DNA of 64,000 bases from Ramlibacter tataouinensis TTB310. Lineage in GTDB: Bacteria; Pseudomonadota; Gammaproteobacteria; Burkholderiales; Burkholderiaceae_C. The DNA lies in NCBI RefSeq assembly GCF_000215705.1, contig NC_015677.1, forward strand, positions 632,001 to 696,000. The letters run 5' to 3'. This document shows, one piece after another, positions 34,537 through 42,746 of this stretch. The position numbers and the translations under genes were made by a program. The notes beneath the pieces are model-generated. The model was not told the DNA's origin. It saw only the letters and a program-made list of their open reading frames with translations, and made no database searches. Within the stretch, counting starts at the first letter, position 1; each line of letters starts with the position of its first letter.

Positions 34537-35535
34537 TCAGGGCTGGCTGCGGCGTTCGATGCTGTAGGTATAAGCCTCGGGCCGTGCCAGGAGAATGGGG
34601 TCGTCGGAGGGTTCGATGCCTTCCGTCAGGATCAGCGGGTTGAACTGCAGCCGCCGCTCCGCGCCCGCGCTGTCCTCCACCACCGTGGTCAGGACGATGC
34701 GGCCCAGGTCGACGGTCTCCCGGCTGGTGGGCCAGACCTGGCTGCCGTCATTGATCGGGTCGGCGGGTTGCGCCAGCTGCGCCACCAGGCGGAACTGCGC
34801 AGCCTCGCGGGGCAGGCGCGCCCGCAGCTCGTCGAACAGGTGGTTGGCCGGCAGGCGCGCGGCGTCCCTGTCGGCAATGAACTGCTCGCCCTCGACCGGC
34901 AGGATCTGGTAGCGGATGTACCGCTTGTCCCCCTGGGCGTTGATGAAGCGGAAGGCATTGACGCCGTAGAACGACTGGCGGGCGAAGCTCACCGGCATGG
35001 GCTTGGGCGTGGTGACGAACTGCCTGGCCTTGGGATGGGCGGCCAGGTAGCGCTCGATAGGCGTGGGCTTGGCCGCCTTGGGGCCGCTGCGGGCCACGGC
35101 GTTCAGGAAGTCCAGGAACTGCTCCGGCGTGGCCGACGGGAAGCCGTTGTACGAGATGCTCACGATGTCCGTGTAGGCACGCTCGGTGTAGTGGAAGCGC
35201 AGTGCGATGCCGCGAGGACTGGCGTTGCCGTCGGCGTCGGGCATGCTGGGCACGCCGGTGCTGTTGGAAAAGCGCGCCGTGACCGGGACCGACCCCTTGT
35301 TGAAGTGGGGGGCCTTGCTCAAAGCCGCCGCCGCCGCCGTCGGCACGAACACGCCGCGCACCACGATGCCCTTGGCGTGGTTGGCCCGGTGGCCCTTGTG
35401 CGGCCCGCCGGCCAGCTTTTCCATCACGTTCACCAGGCGCTCGTTGGTGTCCGGCCCGTCCACCTGGGCATTCGCCCCTCCTGCGATGGCAACACACGCC
35501 AGCGTCAACGCATGGCAGCCACGAATCTTTTTCAT
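34537..35535 (-). CDS. Exported catalase-related peroxidase (SrpA-like)
   Basis: A 332-aa heme peroxidase of the small catalase-related group, with a Sec signal peptide (ending GGANA). Marks include the distal His region (HRANHAKGIVVRGVF), VPVTARFSNSTGVP, RGIALRFH, and SFYGVNAFRFINAQG near the heme. These periplasmic proteins use a catalase core shorter than the 480-aa monofunctional enzymes and work as peroxidases. ATG 35535 follows AGGAG. It heads the cluster with the cupredoxin and thioredoxin-like genes, suggesting periplasmic oxidant handling. Confidence 0.87.
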   Translation of the reverse strand: MKKIRGCHALTLACVAIAGGANAQVDGPDTNERLVNVMEKLAGGPHKGHRANHAKGIVVRGVFVPTAAAAALSKAPHFNKGSVPVTARFSNSTGVPSMPDADGNASPRGIALRFHYTERAYTDIVSISYNGFPSATPEQFLDFLNAVARSGPKAAKPTPIERYLAAHPKARQFVTTPKPMPVSFARQSFYGVNAFRFINAQGDKRYIRYQILPVEGEQFIADRDAARLPANHLFDELRARLPREAAQFRLVAQLAQPADPINDGSQVWPTSRETVDLGRIVLTTVVEDSAGAERRLQFNPLILTEGIEPSDDPILLARPEAYTYSIERRSQP

Positions 35536-35592
35536 GCTATCTCCTGTTACACCCGAGAGGGTGGTACTGCTTGGTCGGCTCCCATACTGTTG

Positions 35593-35606
35593 AGTTGATT
35601 ACAACT
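35593..35606. promoter_or_regulatory. Small dyad in the catalase/tarD divergent region
   Basis: AGTTG-ATTA-CAACT, a 5-bp inverted repeat in an unusually AT-rich part of the 211-bp divergent region. It could be a regulator half-site pair or part of a promoter. Evidence is only the symmetry and composition. Confidence 0.3.
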
Positions 35607-35746
35607 AGTTTCAAAGGTGGTGGGTATGCCTATTAGTTCCTTGGTGGGACGTAAGCCTGCAGCAAGCTTGCTGAAATCAGAGGCAATGGATGCCCCTGCC
35701 ATGGGCTTGCGCGATGATCTCGGCTCCCCGTGAACTGCCTTCCTTC

Positions 35747-36913
35747 ATGAAAATCCTCGAAGTCCGCGAAAAAACCGTTCCCATCGCCTCCCCCATCCGC
35801 AACGCCTACATCGACTTCAGCAAGATGACGCTGAGCCTGGTGGCGGTGGTGACCGACGTGGTCCGCCATGGCCGGCGGGTGGTGGGCTACGGCTTCAACT
35901 CCAACGGCCGCTACGGCCAGGGCCAGCTGATGCGCGAGCGCTTCATCCCGCGCCTGATGGAGGCCGAACCCGGCTCTTTGCTCGACGACGGCGGCGCCAA
36001 CCTCGATGCGCACAAGGTCTGGGCCTGCATGTTCAGGAACGAGAAGCCCGGCGGCCATGGCGAGCGCTCGGTCGCCATCGGCACCATCGACATGGCGGTC
36101 TGGGACGCGATCGCCAAGATCGAGGACAAGCCGCTGTACCAGCTGCTGGCCGAGCGCTACGGCAACGGCACGCCCGACCGCAGGGTGTTCGTCTACGCGG
36201 CCGGCGGCTACTACTACCCGGGCAAGGACGACACGCAGCTCAAGGACGAGATGCGCAAGTACCTGGACCGCGGCTACACGGTGGTCAAGATGAAGATCGG
36301 CGGCGCGTCCTTGCCCGAGGACCAGCGCCGCATCGAGTCCGTGCTGTCCATGCTGCCGGCCGGCTGCCGGCTGGCCGTGGACGCCAACGGCCGCTTCGAC
36401 CTGGACACGGCCATCGCCTATGCCAAGGCGCTGTCACGCTACGACCTGTTCTGGTACGAGGAGGCGGGCGACCCGCTGGACTACGAGCTGCAGGCCACCC
36501 TGCGCAACTACTACGCCAACCCCATGGCGACCGGCGAGAACCTGTTCTCCATGCAGGACGCGCGCAACCTGGTCCGCTACGGCGGCATGCGCCCCGACCG
36601 CGACTGGCTGCAGTTCGACTGCGCCCTGAGCTACGGCCTGGTCGAGTACCTGCGCACCCTGGACATGCTGCGCCAGCACGGCTGGTCGCCGGCGCGCTGC
36701 ATCCCGCACGGCGGCCACCAGATGTCGCTGGCCATCGCGGCCGGCCTGGGCCTGGGCGGCAACGAGTCCTATCCCGACCTGTTCCAGCCCTACGGCGGCT
36801 TCCCAGACGGCGTGCGGGTGGAGGGCAGCCACGTGGTGCTGCCCGAGCTGCCGGGCATCGGCTTCGAGGGCAAGGCCGACCTGATCCGCGAGATGCGCGC
36901 GCTGGCGGAGTAG
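35747..36913 (+). CDS. tarD: D-tartrate dehydratase (enolase superfamily)
   Basis: A 388-aa mandelate-racemase-subgroup enzyme that dehydrates D-tartrate to oxaloacetate. It closely resembles the characterised Bradyrhizobium TarD as I recall it: NAYIDFSKMTLSLVAVVTDV, GYGFNSNGRYGQG, FVYAAGGYYYPGK and GNESYPDLFQPYGGFPDGV. The K-x-K catalytic pair is in VVKMKIGG, Asp/Glu metal ligands in VDANGRF and FWYEEAGDP, and a catalytic His in CIPHGGHQMS. ATG 35747 is chosen because MKILEVREK is the family N terminus. No tartrate transporter or regulator adjoins it. Confidence 0.93.
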   Translation: MKILEVREKTVPIASPIRNAYIDFSKMTLSLVAVVTDVVRHGRRVVGYGFNSNGRYGQGQLMRERFIPRLMEAEPGSLLDDGGANLDAHKVWACMFRNEKPGGHGERSVAIGTIDMAVWDAIAKIEDKPLYQLLAERYGNGTPDRRVFVYAAGGYYYPGKDDTQLKDEMRKYLDRGYTVVKMKIGGASLPEDQRRIESVLSMLPAGCRLAVDANGRFDLDTAIAYAKALSRYDLFWYEEAGDPLDYELQATLRNYYANPMATGENLFSMQDARNLVRYGGMRPDRDWLQFDCALSYGLVEYLRTLDMLRQHGWSPARCIPHGGHQMSLAIAAGLGLGGNESYPDLFQPYGGFPDGVRVEGSHVVLPELPGIGFEGKADLIREMRALAE

Positions 36914-36929
36914 GCGCGGGCGGGCGCCT

Positions 36930-37862
36930 TCAGCCGGTGCCGAACAGGCTGAGCCGCCACTGCGCGGCCAGCGCCTTGAGCACCGCCATGCCGCGCACGC
37001 TGTGGCCGTGGGCGTCCAGCCGCGGCGAGTAAACGGCCAGGCCCATGCGGCCGGGCACCACGGCCAGGATGCCGCCGCTCACGCCGCTCTTGGCCGGCAG
37101 GCCCACGGTATAGGCCCATTCGCCGGCGGTGTCGTACATGCCGCAGGTGAACATCAGGCTGAGCATGTCGCGCACCAGGGCCGGCGCCAGCACCTGCCGG
37201 CCGGTCAGGGGCTGCACGCCGCGGTGGGCCAGGGTCGCCGCCACCAGCGCCAGGTCCAGCGTGCCGACCTGCAGGGAGCACTGCAGCGAGTACAGCTGCA
37301 GCACGGCCTGGATGTCCGGGCCGATCACGCCGTAGTGGTGCAGCAGGTGGGCGATGGCACGGTTGCGGTGGCCGGTGGCCAGCTCCGAGCGCAGCGTGGG
37401 CTCGTCGGCCGTGACCGGCCGGCCCAGGTAGGCCTGCACCATGTGCATCAGCCGCGTAGCCGCCTGACCGGGGGCCGCCTCGTGGAGCAGGGCGGCGATG
37501 GTGATCGCGCCGGAGTTGATCATGGGGTTGTAGGGCCGGTGCACCTCCTCCTCGAGCTCGACGATGGAGTTGAAGGCCTCGCCGGTGGGCTCCACGCCCA
37601 CCTTGCGGTGCACCGCCTCGCGTCCCAGCTGCTGCAGGGCCAGGCCGTAGGCCAGGGGCTTGGACATGGACTGCAGCGTGAACCGGGCCTCGCTGTCGCC
37701 CACCTGCACGACACGGCCGTCCACGCCCACCATGGCGATGGCGAACGCCTCGGGGTCGGCCTTGGCCAGCTCGGGGATGTAGCCGGCCACCCGGCCCTCG
37801 CGCAGCCCGCGGTAGCGCTGGTGCAGCGCCTGCAGGTCGGCGGTGGCGTCGTCGGTGTTCAT
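36930..37862 (-). CDS. glsA: Glutaminase
   Basis: A 310-aa cytosolic serine-dependent glutaminase (glutamine to glutamate and ammonia), usual family length about 308. The Ser-Lys catalytic dyad is in QSMSKPLAYGLAL; other marks are VGVEPTGEAFNSIVELE, RPYNPMINSGAI and LPAKSGVSGGI. ATG 37862 (MNTDDATADLQ) fits the family N terminus; the frame extends upstream without support. It converges with tarD, 16 bp apart. Confidence 0.93.
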   Translation of the reverse strand: MNTDDATADLQALHQRYRGLREGRVAGYIPELAKADPEAFAIAMVGVDGRVVQVGDSEARFTLQSMSKPLAYGLALQQLGREAVHRKVGVEPTGEAFNSIVELEEEVHRPYNPMINSGAITIAALLHEAAPGQAATRLMHMVQAYLGRPVTADEPTLRSELATGHRNRAIAHLLHHYGVIGPDIQAVLQLYSLQCSLQVGTLDLALVAATLAHRGVQPLTGRQVLAPALVRDMLSLMFTCGMYDTAGEWAYTVGLPAKSGVSGGILAVVPGRMGLAVYSPRLDAHGHSVRGMAVLKALAAQWRLSLFGTG

Positions 37863-37965
37863 GCGGGGGTGGGACCAGGCCGTGCTGAGCTGCTGTCGGG
37901 CATGGTGCCCCATCATACGGGCGGCACCGCTTTTCCTGCGCGCAGGCATGGCCGAGCTGGCTGCG

Positions 37966-39162
37966 CTAGGGTCGTCGGCTCGCCAGCCCCCGCAGCACCG
38001 CTACCGAGGCCAGCGAGATCGCCGCGGCCACCGCCGCCAGCGGCACCAGGCCCCGGGCAATCCAAGGCGCCACGGCCACCGTGCCCAGGGCGGTGGTCAG
38101 CAGGGTGGCCAGCACCACCAGGGCCGCCGCGCGCGAGTCGTCCCCCTGGGCCGCGACGATGGCGAGCAGGAAGCCCGGCGGGCCGCGCAGGCCCAGGCCC
38201 AGGTTCACCGGGATGAACAGCAGCGCCACCGCCAGCGCGTCGCGCCCGCCGGCCAGCGCGTAGGCCAGCAGGGCGCAGCAGCCCGCGGCCGAAAGCAGGC
38301 TGCCGGCCAGGACCACGGCTTCCACGCCGTGCCGCCGGCACAGCGGGCCGGACAGCTGAACGGCGGCGATGAACGAGGCCACGCCCAGGATCTGCAGCCG
38401 GATGAAATCCGACAGCGGCCCGCCCCAGGCGCCCACCAGCACCGCCGGCGCGCCGAACACGAGGATCAGCAGCCCGCCCAGCGTGAAGGCCTGGCCCAGG
38501 CCGTGGCGCACCAGCTCGCGCCGGCGCAGCAGCCGCAGGTAGCCGCCGTGGCGGGCGGCGCCGGCGGGCGGGAAGGCCTGTCCGGGCAGCAGGGCCACCG
38601 GCACGGCGGTGGCCAGCGCGAGCACGCCCAGCACCAGGAACGAGGTGCGCCAGGAGCCGGCGGCCAGCAGCCAGGCGCCCGCGATCGGCGCCAGCGCCGG
38701 GACCAGCGATTCGATGCTGCCCTGCAGGCCTATCGCGCGCAGGGCCTGGCGTTCGTCGAACACGGTACGGATGATCCCGGGCGCCAGGGCCGCGGCGGCC
38801 GACGCCGCCGTGCCTTGAACGAAGCGCAGGGCCACCAGCCGCGGCAGCGAATCGGCCGCCGCCGCGGCAAGGGAGCAGGCCGCCAGCAGCAGCAGGGCCA
38901 CGCCCAGCACGGCGCGCTGGCTCCAGCGCGCGGCCAGTTCGCCGAACAGCAGCAGCCCGGCCGCGAAGCCGGCGGCGAACGCGGCCAGCACGTGCTGGGC
39001 CTGCGCGGGCGTGCCCTGCAGCGCCGCCGGCAGGTCGGGGATGGCCGGCAGCACCAGGTCGGTGGCGGCGAATCCCAGCACGGTGGCCAGTGTGACCTGG
39101 GCGAACGCGAAGATGCGCTGGCGTTGGGTCAGCGAGGCAGCGGAAGGGGGAGGAAACAGCAG
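37966..39162 (-). CDS. MFS transporter (Bcr/CflA-like drug exporter), start uncertain
   Basis: A 12-helix major facilitator of about 398 aa. Helix 1 reads FAFAQVTLATVLGFAATDLVLPAIPDL, a Bcr/CflA-type N terminus shown here only in part for the call, and the antiporter motif region follows helix 4. There is no ATG, GTG or TTG at the expected beginning: the frame near 39162 offers only CTG codons, while the nearest GTG upstream (39318) lies deep in the DksA-like gene and an internal GTG would cut into helix 1. The start is therefore unresolved. Substrate unknown. Confidence 0.82.
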   Translation of the reverse strand: MLFPPPSAASLTQRQRIFAFAQVTLATVLGFAATDLVLPAIPDLPAALQGTPAQAQHVLAAFAAGFAAGLLLFGELAARWSQRAVLGVALLLLAACSLAAAAADSLPRLVALRFVQGTAASAAAALAPGIIRTVFDERQALRAIGLQGSIESLVPALAPIAGAWLLAAGSWRTSFLVLGVLALATAVPVALLPGQAFPPAGAARHGGYLRLLRRRELVRHGLGQAFTLGGLLILVFGAPAVLVGAWGGPLSDFIRLQILGVASFIAAVQLSGPLCRRHGVEAVVLAGSLLSAAGCCALLAYALAGGRDALAVALLFIPVNLGLGLRGPPGFLLAIVAAQGDDSRAAALVVLATLLTTALGTVAVAPWIARGLVPLAAVAAAISLASVAVLRGLASRRP

Positions 39163-39172
39163 GCCAGGCCCG

Positions 39173-39565
39173 TCAGCTGGTGGCCGGCACAGGCTGCGGG
39201 TTGGCCTTCTCCCAGGCCTCCTCGTGCCTGAGGCAGAAGCGCGCCGCGGGCCGCACCTGCAGCCGCGCGAAGGGGATGGGCTCCTCGCATTCCTCGCACA
39301 GGCCGTAGCGGCCGTCACGCATGCGCTGGCGCGCCTGCTGCACCTCGCCCAGCTCCTGCTCCTGCCGGCCGAGCTGGGTCAGGTCCAGCGTGGACATCAT
39401 GCGGGCGTCGCCGTCCTCCACGGAGTCGCGCACCTCGGGGCCCATGCCGGCGGCCGGCGAGGCGATGGCGGCGCGCAGCCGGCCGATCGCGTCCAGCAGC
39501 TCGACTTCGCGTTGCGAGAGGGCCCGCTCCAGCTGGGTCCGTTGCTCATCGTTCAGATCTTCCAA
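39173..39565 (-). CDS. DksA/TraR-family zinc-finger protein
   Basis: A roughly 130-aa DksA-like coiled coil plus C-terminal zinc finger, which would bind the RNA polymerase secondary channel. The finger reads CEEC ... CLRH, so the last canonical Cys is His; zinc may still bind. The predicted start is TTG 39565, preceded by GGAG at good distance; another TTG lies four codons upstream (39577). No ATG fits. It is shorter at the N terminus than E. coli DksA, as in the accessory DksA2/TraR-like proteins. It is divergent from the copper-storage gene. Confidence 0.8.
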   Translation of the reverse strand: MEDLNDEQRTQLERALSQREVELLDAIGRLRAAIASPAAGMGPEVRDSVEDGDARMMSTLDLTQLGRQEQELGEVQQARQRMRDGRYGLCEECEEPIPFARLQVRPAARFCLRHEEAWEKANPQPVPATS

Positions 39566-39759
39566 CGCTTGCTCCAAAGAGCCCGTACGCCCGGGCCACC
39601 TGCCTACCTTAGGAGTTCCGTGGCGCCGGCGGTAGTTCACCCGGCGCCATCCGGACGTCGGCACCGGCCTACGGGCGGCGTCACGAACCGCGTGCAGACG
39701 GCCGCCGGCGCGGACGCGATAGTGGTGTTGCCACTTCCACCGTTCCATGGAGACCCCCG

Positions 39760-40104
39760 ATGGCACTCGATCCACTGGACCGCTACCTCGACTGCATCGC
39801 CGCCTGCAATGCCTGCGCCGTCGCCTGCCAGCACTGCGCGGCTGCCTGCCTGCAGGAGCCCGACGTCAAGATGATGGCGCGCTGCATCGCGCTGGACATG
39901 GACTGCGCGCAGGTGTGCCAGGTGTCGGTCGCCCTGATGGCCGGCGGCAGCGATTTCGCGCCGGACATGTGCCGCCTGTGCGCGCAGGTCTGCCGCGCCT
40001 GCGGCGAGGAATGCGCGAGGCACGACATGGACCACTGCCTGCAGTGCGCCGAGGCCTGCCGGCGCTGCGCGCAGGCCTGCGAGCAGATGGCCGGCGCGGC
40101 CTAG
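39760..40104 (+). CDS. Four-helix-bundle copper-storage protein (Csp, DUF326)
   Basis: A 114-aa Cys-rich protein with 19 cysteines placed in CxxxC-like helical spacing (DCIAACNACAVACQHC, CRLCAQVCRACGEEC). This is the Csp fold, a four-helix bundle whose core cysteines bind many Cu(I) ions. No signal peptide or Tat motif is visible, so it is the cytosolic (Csp3-like) type. It is transcribed away from the DksA-like gene. Role: copper buffering or storage. Confidence 0.92.
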   Translation: MALDPLDRYLDCIAACNACAVACQHCAAACLQEPDVKMMARCIALDMDCAQVCQVSVALMAGGSDFAPDMCRLCAQVCRACGEECARHDMDHCLQCAEACRRCAQACEQMAGAA

Positions 40105-40137
40105 TTGCCGGGTCCGGCGCGCGGCGGGGCCTTTGTC

Positions 40138-40680
40138 ATGCCGTCCGTTGAAGCGCCCGGCGCTGCAGGCGCAACGACCGAGGAAGCCCTGGCGTTTTTC
40201 GATGCCTTGAGGGCCGTGGAACTGGACTTCATGGCCGGGGCCTGGGCGGGCGAGGGCTTCCCCAGCGGCCACCCGCTGGATGGCGTGCTGGAGGCGTGCC
40301 ACTGGCACGGCAAGCGCTTCGACAGCGCGGACGAGGTGCACCCGCTGGTGTTCCGCGGGCCGGGCGGCACGAAGATCAACGTCAATCCCGCATGGGTGGG
40401 CCCGGGCATCCCCTTGGCGATGCGCCTGCCGCTGCTGAAGGCCAGGCCGGTCGGCCGGCTGGTCCAGGCGCTGCTGCCGCTCCTCGCCACGCGCCGGTCA
40501 CGCGCCCGCCTGCGGATGACACGGCACCGCGGCTGCCTGACCGCGACCATGGTCTACGACAGCGTTCCCATCCTCGACGTGTTCCGCCAGATCGACCGCG
40601 ACACGGTGCTCGGCCTCATGGATCTGAAAGGCATGGAGCAGCCGTTCTTCTTCGTCCTGCGGCGGGAGCGGCCGGGCTGA
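40138..40680 (+). CDS. DUF4334/GXWXG-domain protein
   Basis: A 180-aa protein with an N-terminal GXWXG-like domain (LDFMAGAWAGEGFPSGHPLDG, here shown to position 20 only in part) and a C-terminal DUF4334 region (LTATMVYDSVPILDVFRQID). Many relatives occur as single genes in actinobacteria and proteobacteria; the fold is lipocalin-like and the role unknown. ATG 40138 was chosen over an upstream alternative at 40105. It follows the Csp gene by 33 bp but a functional link is not evident. Confidence 0.78.
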   Translation: MPSVEAPGAAGATTEEALAFFDALRAVELDFMAGAWAGEGFPSGHPLDGVLEACHWHGKRFDSADEVHPLVFRGPGGTKINVNPAWVGPGIPLAMRLPLLKARPVGRLVQALLPLLATRRSRARLRMTRHRGCLTATMVYDSVPILDVFRQIDRDTVLGLMDLKGMEQPFFFVLRRERPG

Positions 40681-40712
40681 GCACGTGCCGCGTCGCCAGC
40701 GCCGTCACGACA

Positions 40713-41054
40713 TCAACGCGCGGAGTCCTGCTTGCACAGGTCCGCACGGCCCCTGCAGTCGTCTTCCCTGGACCTGTTCCCCGGCGTGGCCCGGCGGTCT
40801 GCCGGGGCGGGATCGGTGCCGGCATCGGCCGGCGGCCTGGTCACCATCCCGGGATCGACATTGCCCGGCGCGCGGTCGATGAGCTTCGGGGCCACGTTGT
40901 CCGGCGGCCTTTTCACCATGCCCGGGTCCGTGGCCGGCGGCATGCCGGGCGCGCCCGGACCGGCACGCGCCGGAGGGTCGGGCGCGAGTTGCGCCGACGC
41001 CCAGGCCGAGGCGGCCAGGAGCGCGGCGACGACGGCCTGGCGTGGTCTGCCCAT
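40713..41054 (-). CDS. Small exported Pro-rich protein
   Basis: A 113-aa protein with a signal peptide (AVVAALLAASAWASA) and a disordered Pro/Asp/Arg-rich mature part. It contains an imperfect repeat: DPGMVKRPPDN and, 22 residues later, DPGMVTRPPAD. Two cysteines lie near the C terminus. I do not recognise a function. It is 1 bp downstream of the small membrane-protein gene, so the two are probably co-transcribed. Confidence 0.6.
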   Translation of the reverse strand: MGRPRQAVVAALLAASAWASAQLAPDPPARAGPGAPGMPPATDPGMVKRPPDNVAPKLIDRAPGNVDPGMVTRPPADAGTDPAPADRRATPGNRSREDDCRGRADLCKQDSAR

Positions 41055-41055
41055 G

Positions 41056-41391
41056 TCAGCGATGCGAGTGGCTGCGCTCGCGCCTGTGCTGCCAGCGCTT
41101 GCGCAGCGCCACCCACTTGGCTTCCAGCCACAGCGTCATGTCGGCCACCGGCTCGCGCAGGAAAGGCAGGTCCTGCGCGACCAGCAGCAGGCCCAGGGGG
41201 ATGAACTCGAAGCCGAGCACGGGCAGGAAGCCGAAGAAGCCGCCGGCGATGAGCAGCAGACCCAGTGGAAGCCGCACCCACTTCGCCTTGGGATTGCGCA
41301 TCCAGCGGATCGCCCGCGCCACCCGGTCGGGCGTCTCGCGCTCCAGCCCTTCGTAGGCGTGGTCCAGCTTCTCTTGTCCTTCGTCCTTCAT
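41056..41391 (-). CDS. Small membrane protein with central hydrophobic hairpin
   Basis: A 111-aa protein with a charged N terminus and a hydrophobic hairpin at about 42-72 (LPLGLLLIAGGFFGFLPV, then FEFIPLGLLLVAQDLPFL), resembling the PGPGW-type transmembrane proteins of proteobacteria. The basic C-terminal tail (KRWQHRRERSHSHR) probably stays in the cytosol. Function unknown. Confidence 0.7.
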   Translation of the reverse strand: MKDEGQEKLDHAYEGLERETPDRVARAIRWMRNPKAKWVRLPLGLLLIAGGFFGFLPVLGFEFIPLGLLLVAQDLPFLREPVADMTLWLEAKWVALRKRWQHRRERSHSHR

Positions 41392-41628
41392 CGGACGGCT
41401 CCCGATGGGTGTGAGATGGACATGCTTTCACAGCTCCTCGGGAGCAAACGTAGGAAAGGGCGCCTTCGCAGCCGACGCCCATTTCCGATCAGCCAGCCCG
41501 GCACGCGTTACCGCAACCAACAGATGTAAAAGCGTACGCGTCCCGCATCGCCGATTTCGAAGGTTGCGCAGACTCCCCGGTCATTCCGTGCCGCAAGGCG
41601 TTCTCTTCCCACTTCCACAGGAGCCTCG

Positions 41629-42690
41629 ATGAGCAAGTACGACAACGACCGGTCCGACGACGGCCAGCCCAACCCCATCATCAACGCCGTCTCGCACGCC
41701 GTGGCCGCGATCCGGGCCGACGACGACATGCAGGCCCTGGCCAAGGCCTGGGAGTCGCTGGGACCCAAGGCCATCGAGAAGCTCAGCCCCGAAGAGGCGC
41801 GGCGACAACCCACGCCGACGGATGGCGTGATGGAACTGCTGCGCCAGCAGGGCCGCAGCACGCGCCCGGAGGACCTGGTGCCCGGCGTGCGCAGCCAGGA
41901 CACCCTGATCGACGGCGCGGCCGGGCAGATCCCCGCGCGCATCTACACGCCCGAGGGCAACGGCCCGTTCCCCGTCGTCCTGTACTTCCATGGCGGCGGG
42001 TGGGTCATCGCCGACAAGGACGTGTACGACGGTGGCGCGCGCGGCCTGTCCAAGCAGGCGCAGGCCGTCGTCGTTTCCATCGATTACCGCCAGGCGCCCG
42101 AGCACAAGTTCCCCGCGCAGTGGGACGACGCCTTGGCCGCCTACCGCTGGACCCTGGCCAACGCGCAGTCGCTGGGTGCCGACCCGAACCGCATCGCGCT
42201 GGCCGGCGAGAGCGCCGGCGGCAACCTGGCCGTGGCCACGGCGATCGCGGCACGCGATGCCGGGCTGCCGCCGCCCTGCCACGTGCTGTCGGTCTACCCG
42301 ATCGCCCAGAACAGCCTGAACACCGAGTCCTACCTCGAGAACGCCATCGCCAAGCCGCTCAACCGCGCCATGATGCAGTGGTTCATGGACCACGTGGCGC
42401 GCTCGCCCGAGGACCTGAAGGACCCGCGCATCAACCTGGTCGACGCCAGGCTCGAGGGCCTGCCGCCGGTGACCATCATCAACGCCCGCATCGACCCGCT
42501 GCGCAGCGACGGCGCCAAGCTGGAGGATGCGCTGCAGCGCGCCGGCGTGCCGGTGGAGCGGCGCGAGTACGAAGGCGTGACGCACGAGTTCTTCGGCGCG
42601 GCTGCCGTGCTGCAGAAGGCGCGCGAAGCGCAGGCCTACGCCGCGCAGCGGCTGCAGCGGGATTTCGCGACCGCGGCAGCCATGGGCTGA
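41629..42690 (+). CDS. Alpha/beta hydrolase, hormone-sensitive-lipase-type esterase
   Basis: A 353-aa carboxylesterase of bacterial lipase family IV. It has the oxyanion HGGGWVIADKD, the nucleophile elbow GESAGGN, a catalytic Asp in INARIDPLRSDG and His in GVTHEFFG. The first 75 residues form a cap-like extension. There is no signal peptide. The ribosome site is CAGGAG before ATG 41629. Substrate unknown, probably short acyl esters. Confidence 0.9.
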   Translation: MSKYDNDRSDDGQPNPIINAVSHAVAAIRADDDMQALAKAWESLGPKAIEKLSPEEARRQPTPTDGVMELLRQQGRSTRPEDLVPGVRSQDTLIDGAAGQIPARIYTPEGNGPFPVVLYFHGGGWVIADKDVYDGGARGLSKQAQAVVVSIDYRQAPEHKFPAQWDDALAAYRWTLANAQSLGADPNRIALAGESAGGNLAVATAIAARDAGLPPPCHVLSVYPIAQNSLNTESYLENAIAKPLNRAMMQWFMDHVARSPEDLKDPRINLVDARLEGLPPVTIINARIDPLRSDGAKLEDALQRAGVPVERREYEGVTHEFFGAAAVLQKAREAQAYAAQRLQRDFATAAAMG

Positions 42691-42746
42691 GTGCCCCCGG
42701 GGCGTAGAGCGCCAGGCGCCCCGGCGGCGCTTCGTCCGGTGCCCGT

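Noticed and set aside
32722..35598. A 958-codon plus-strand open frame antisense to the catalase/cupredoxin/thioredoxin-like cluster
   Set aside because: Mirror frame of three recognisable genes, without ribosome site or motif.
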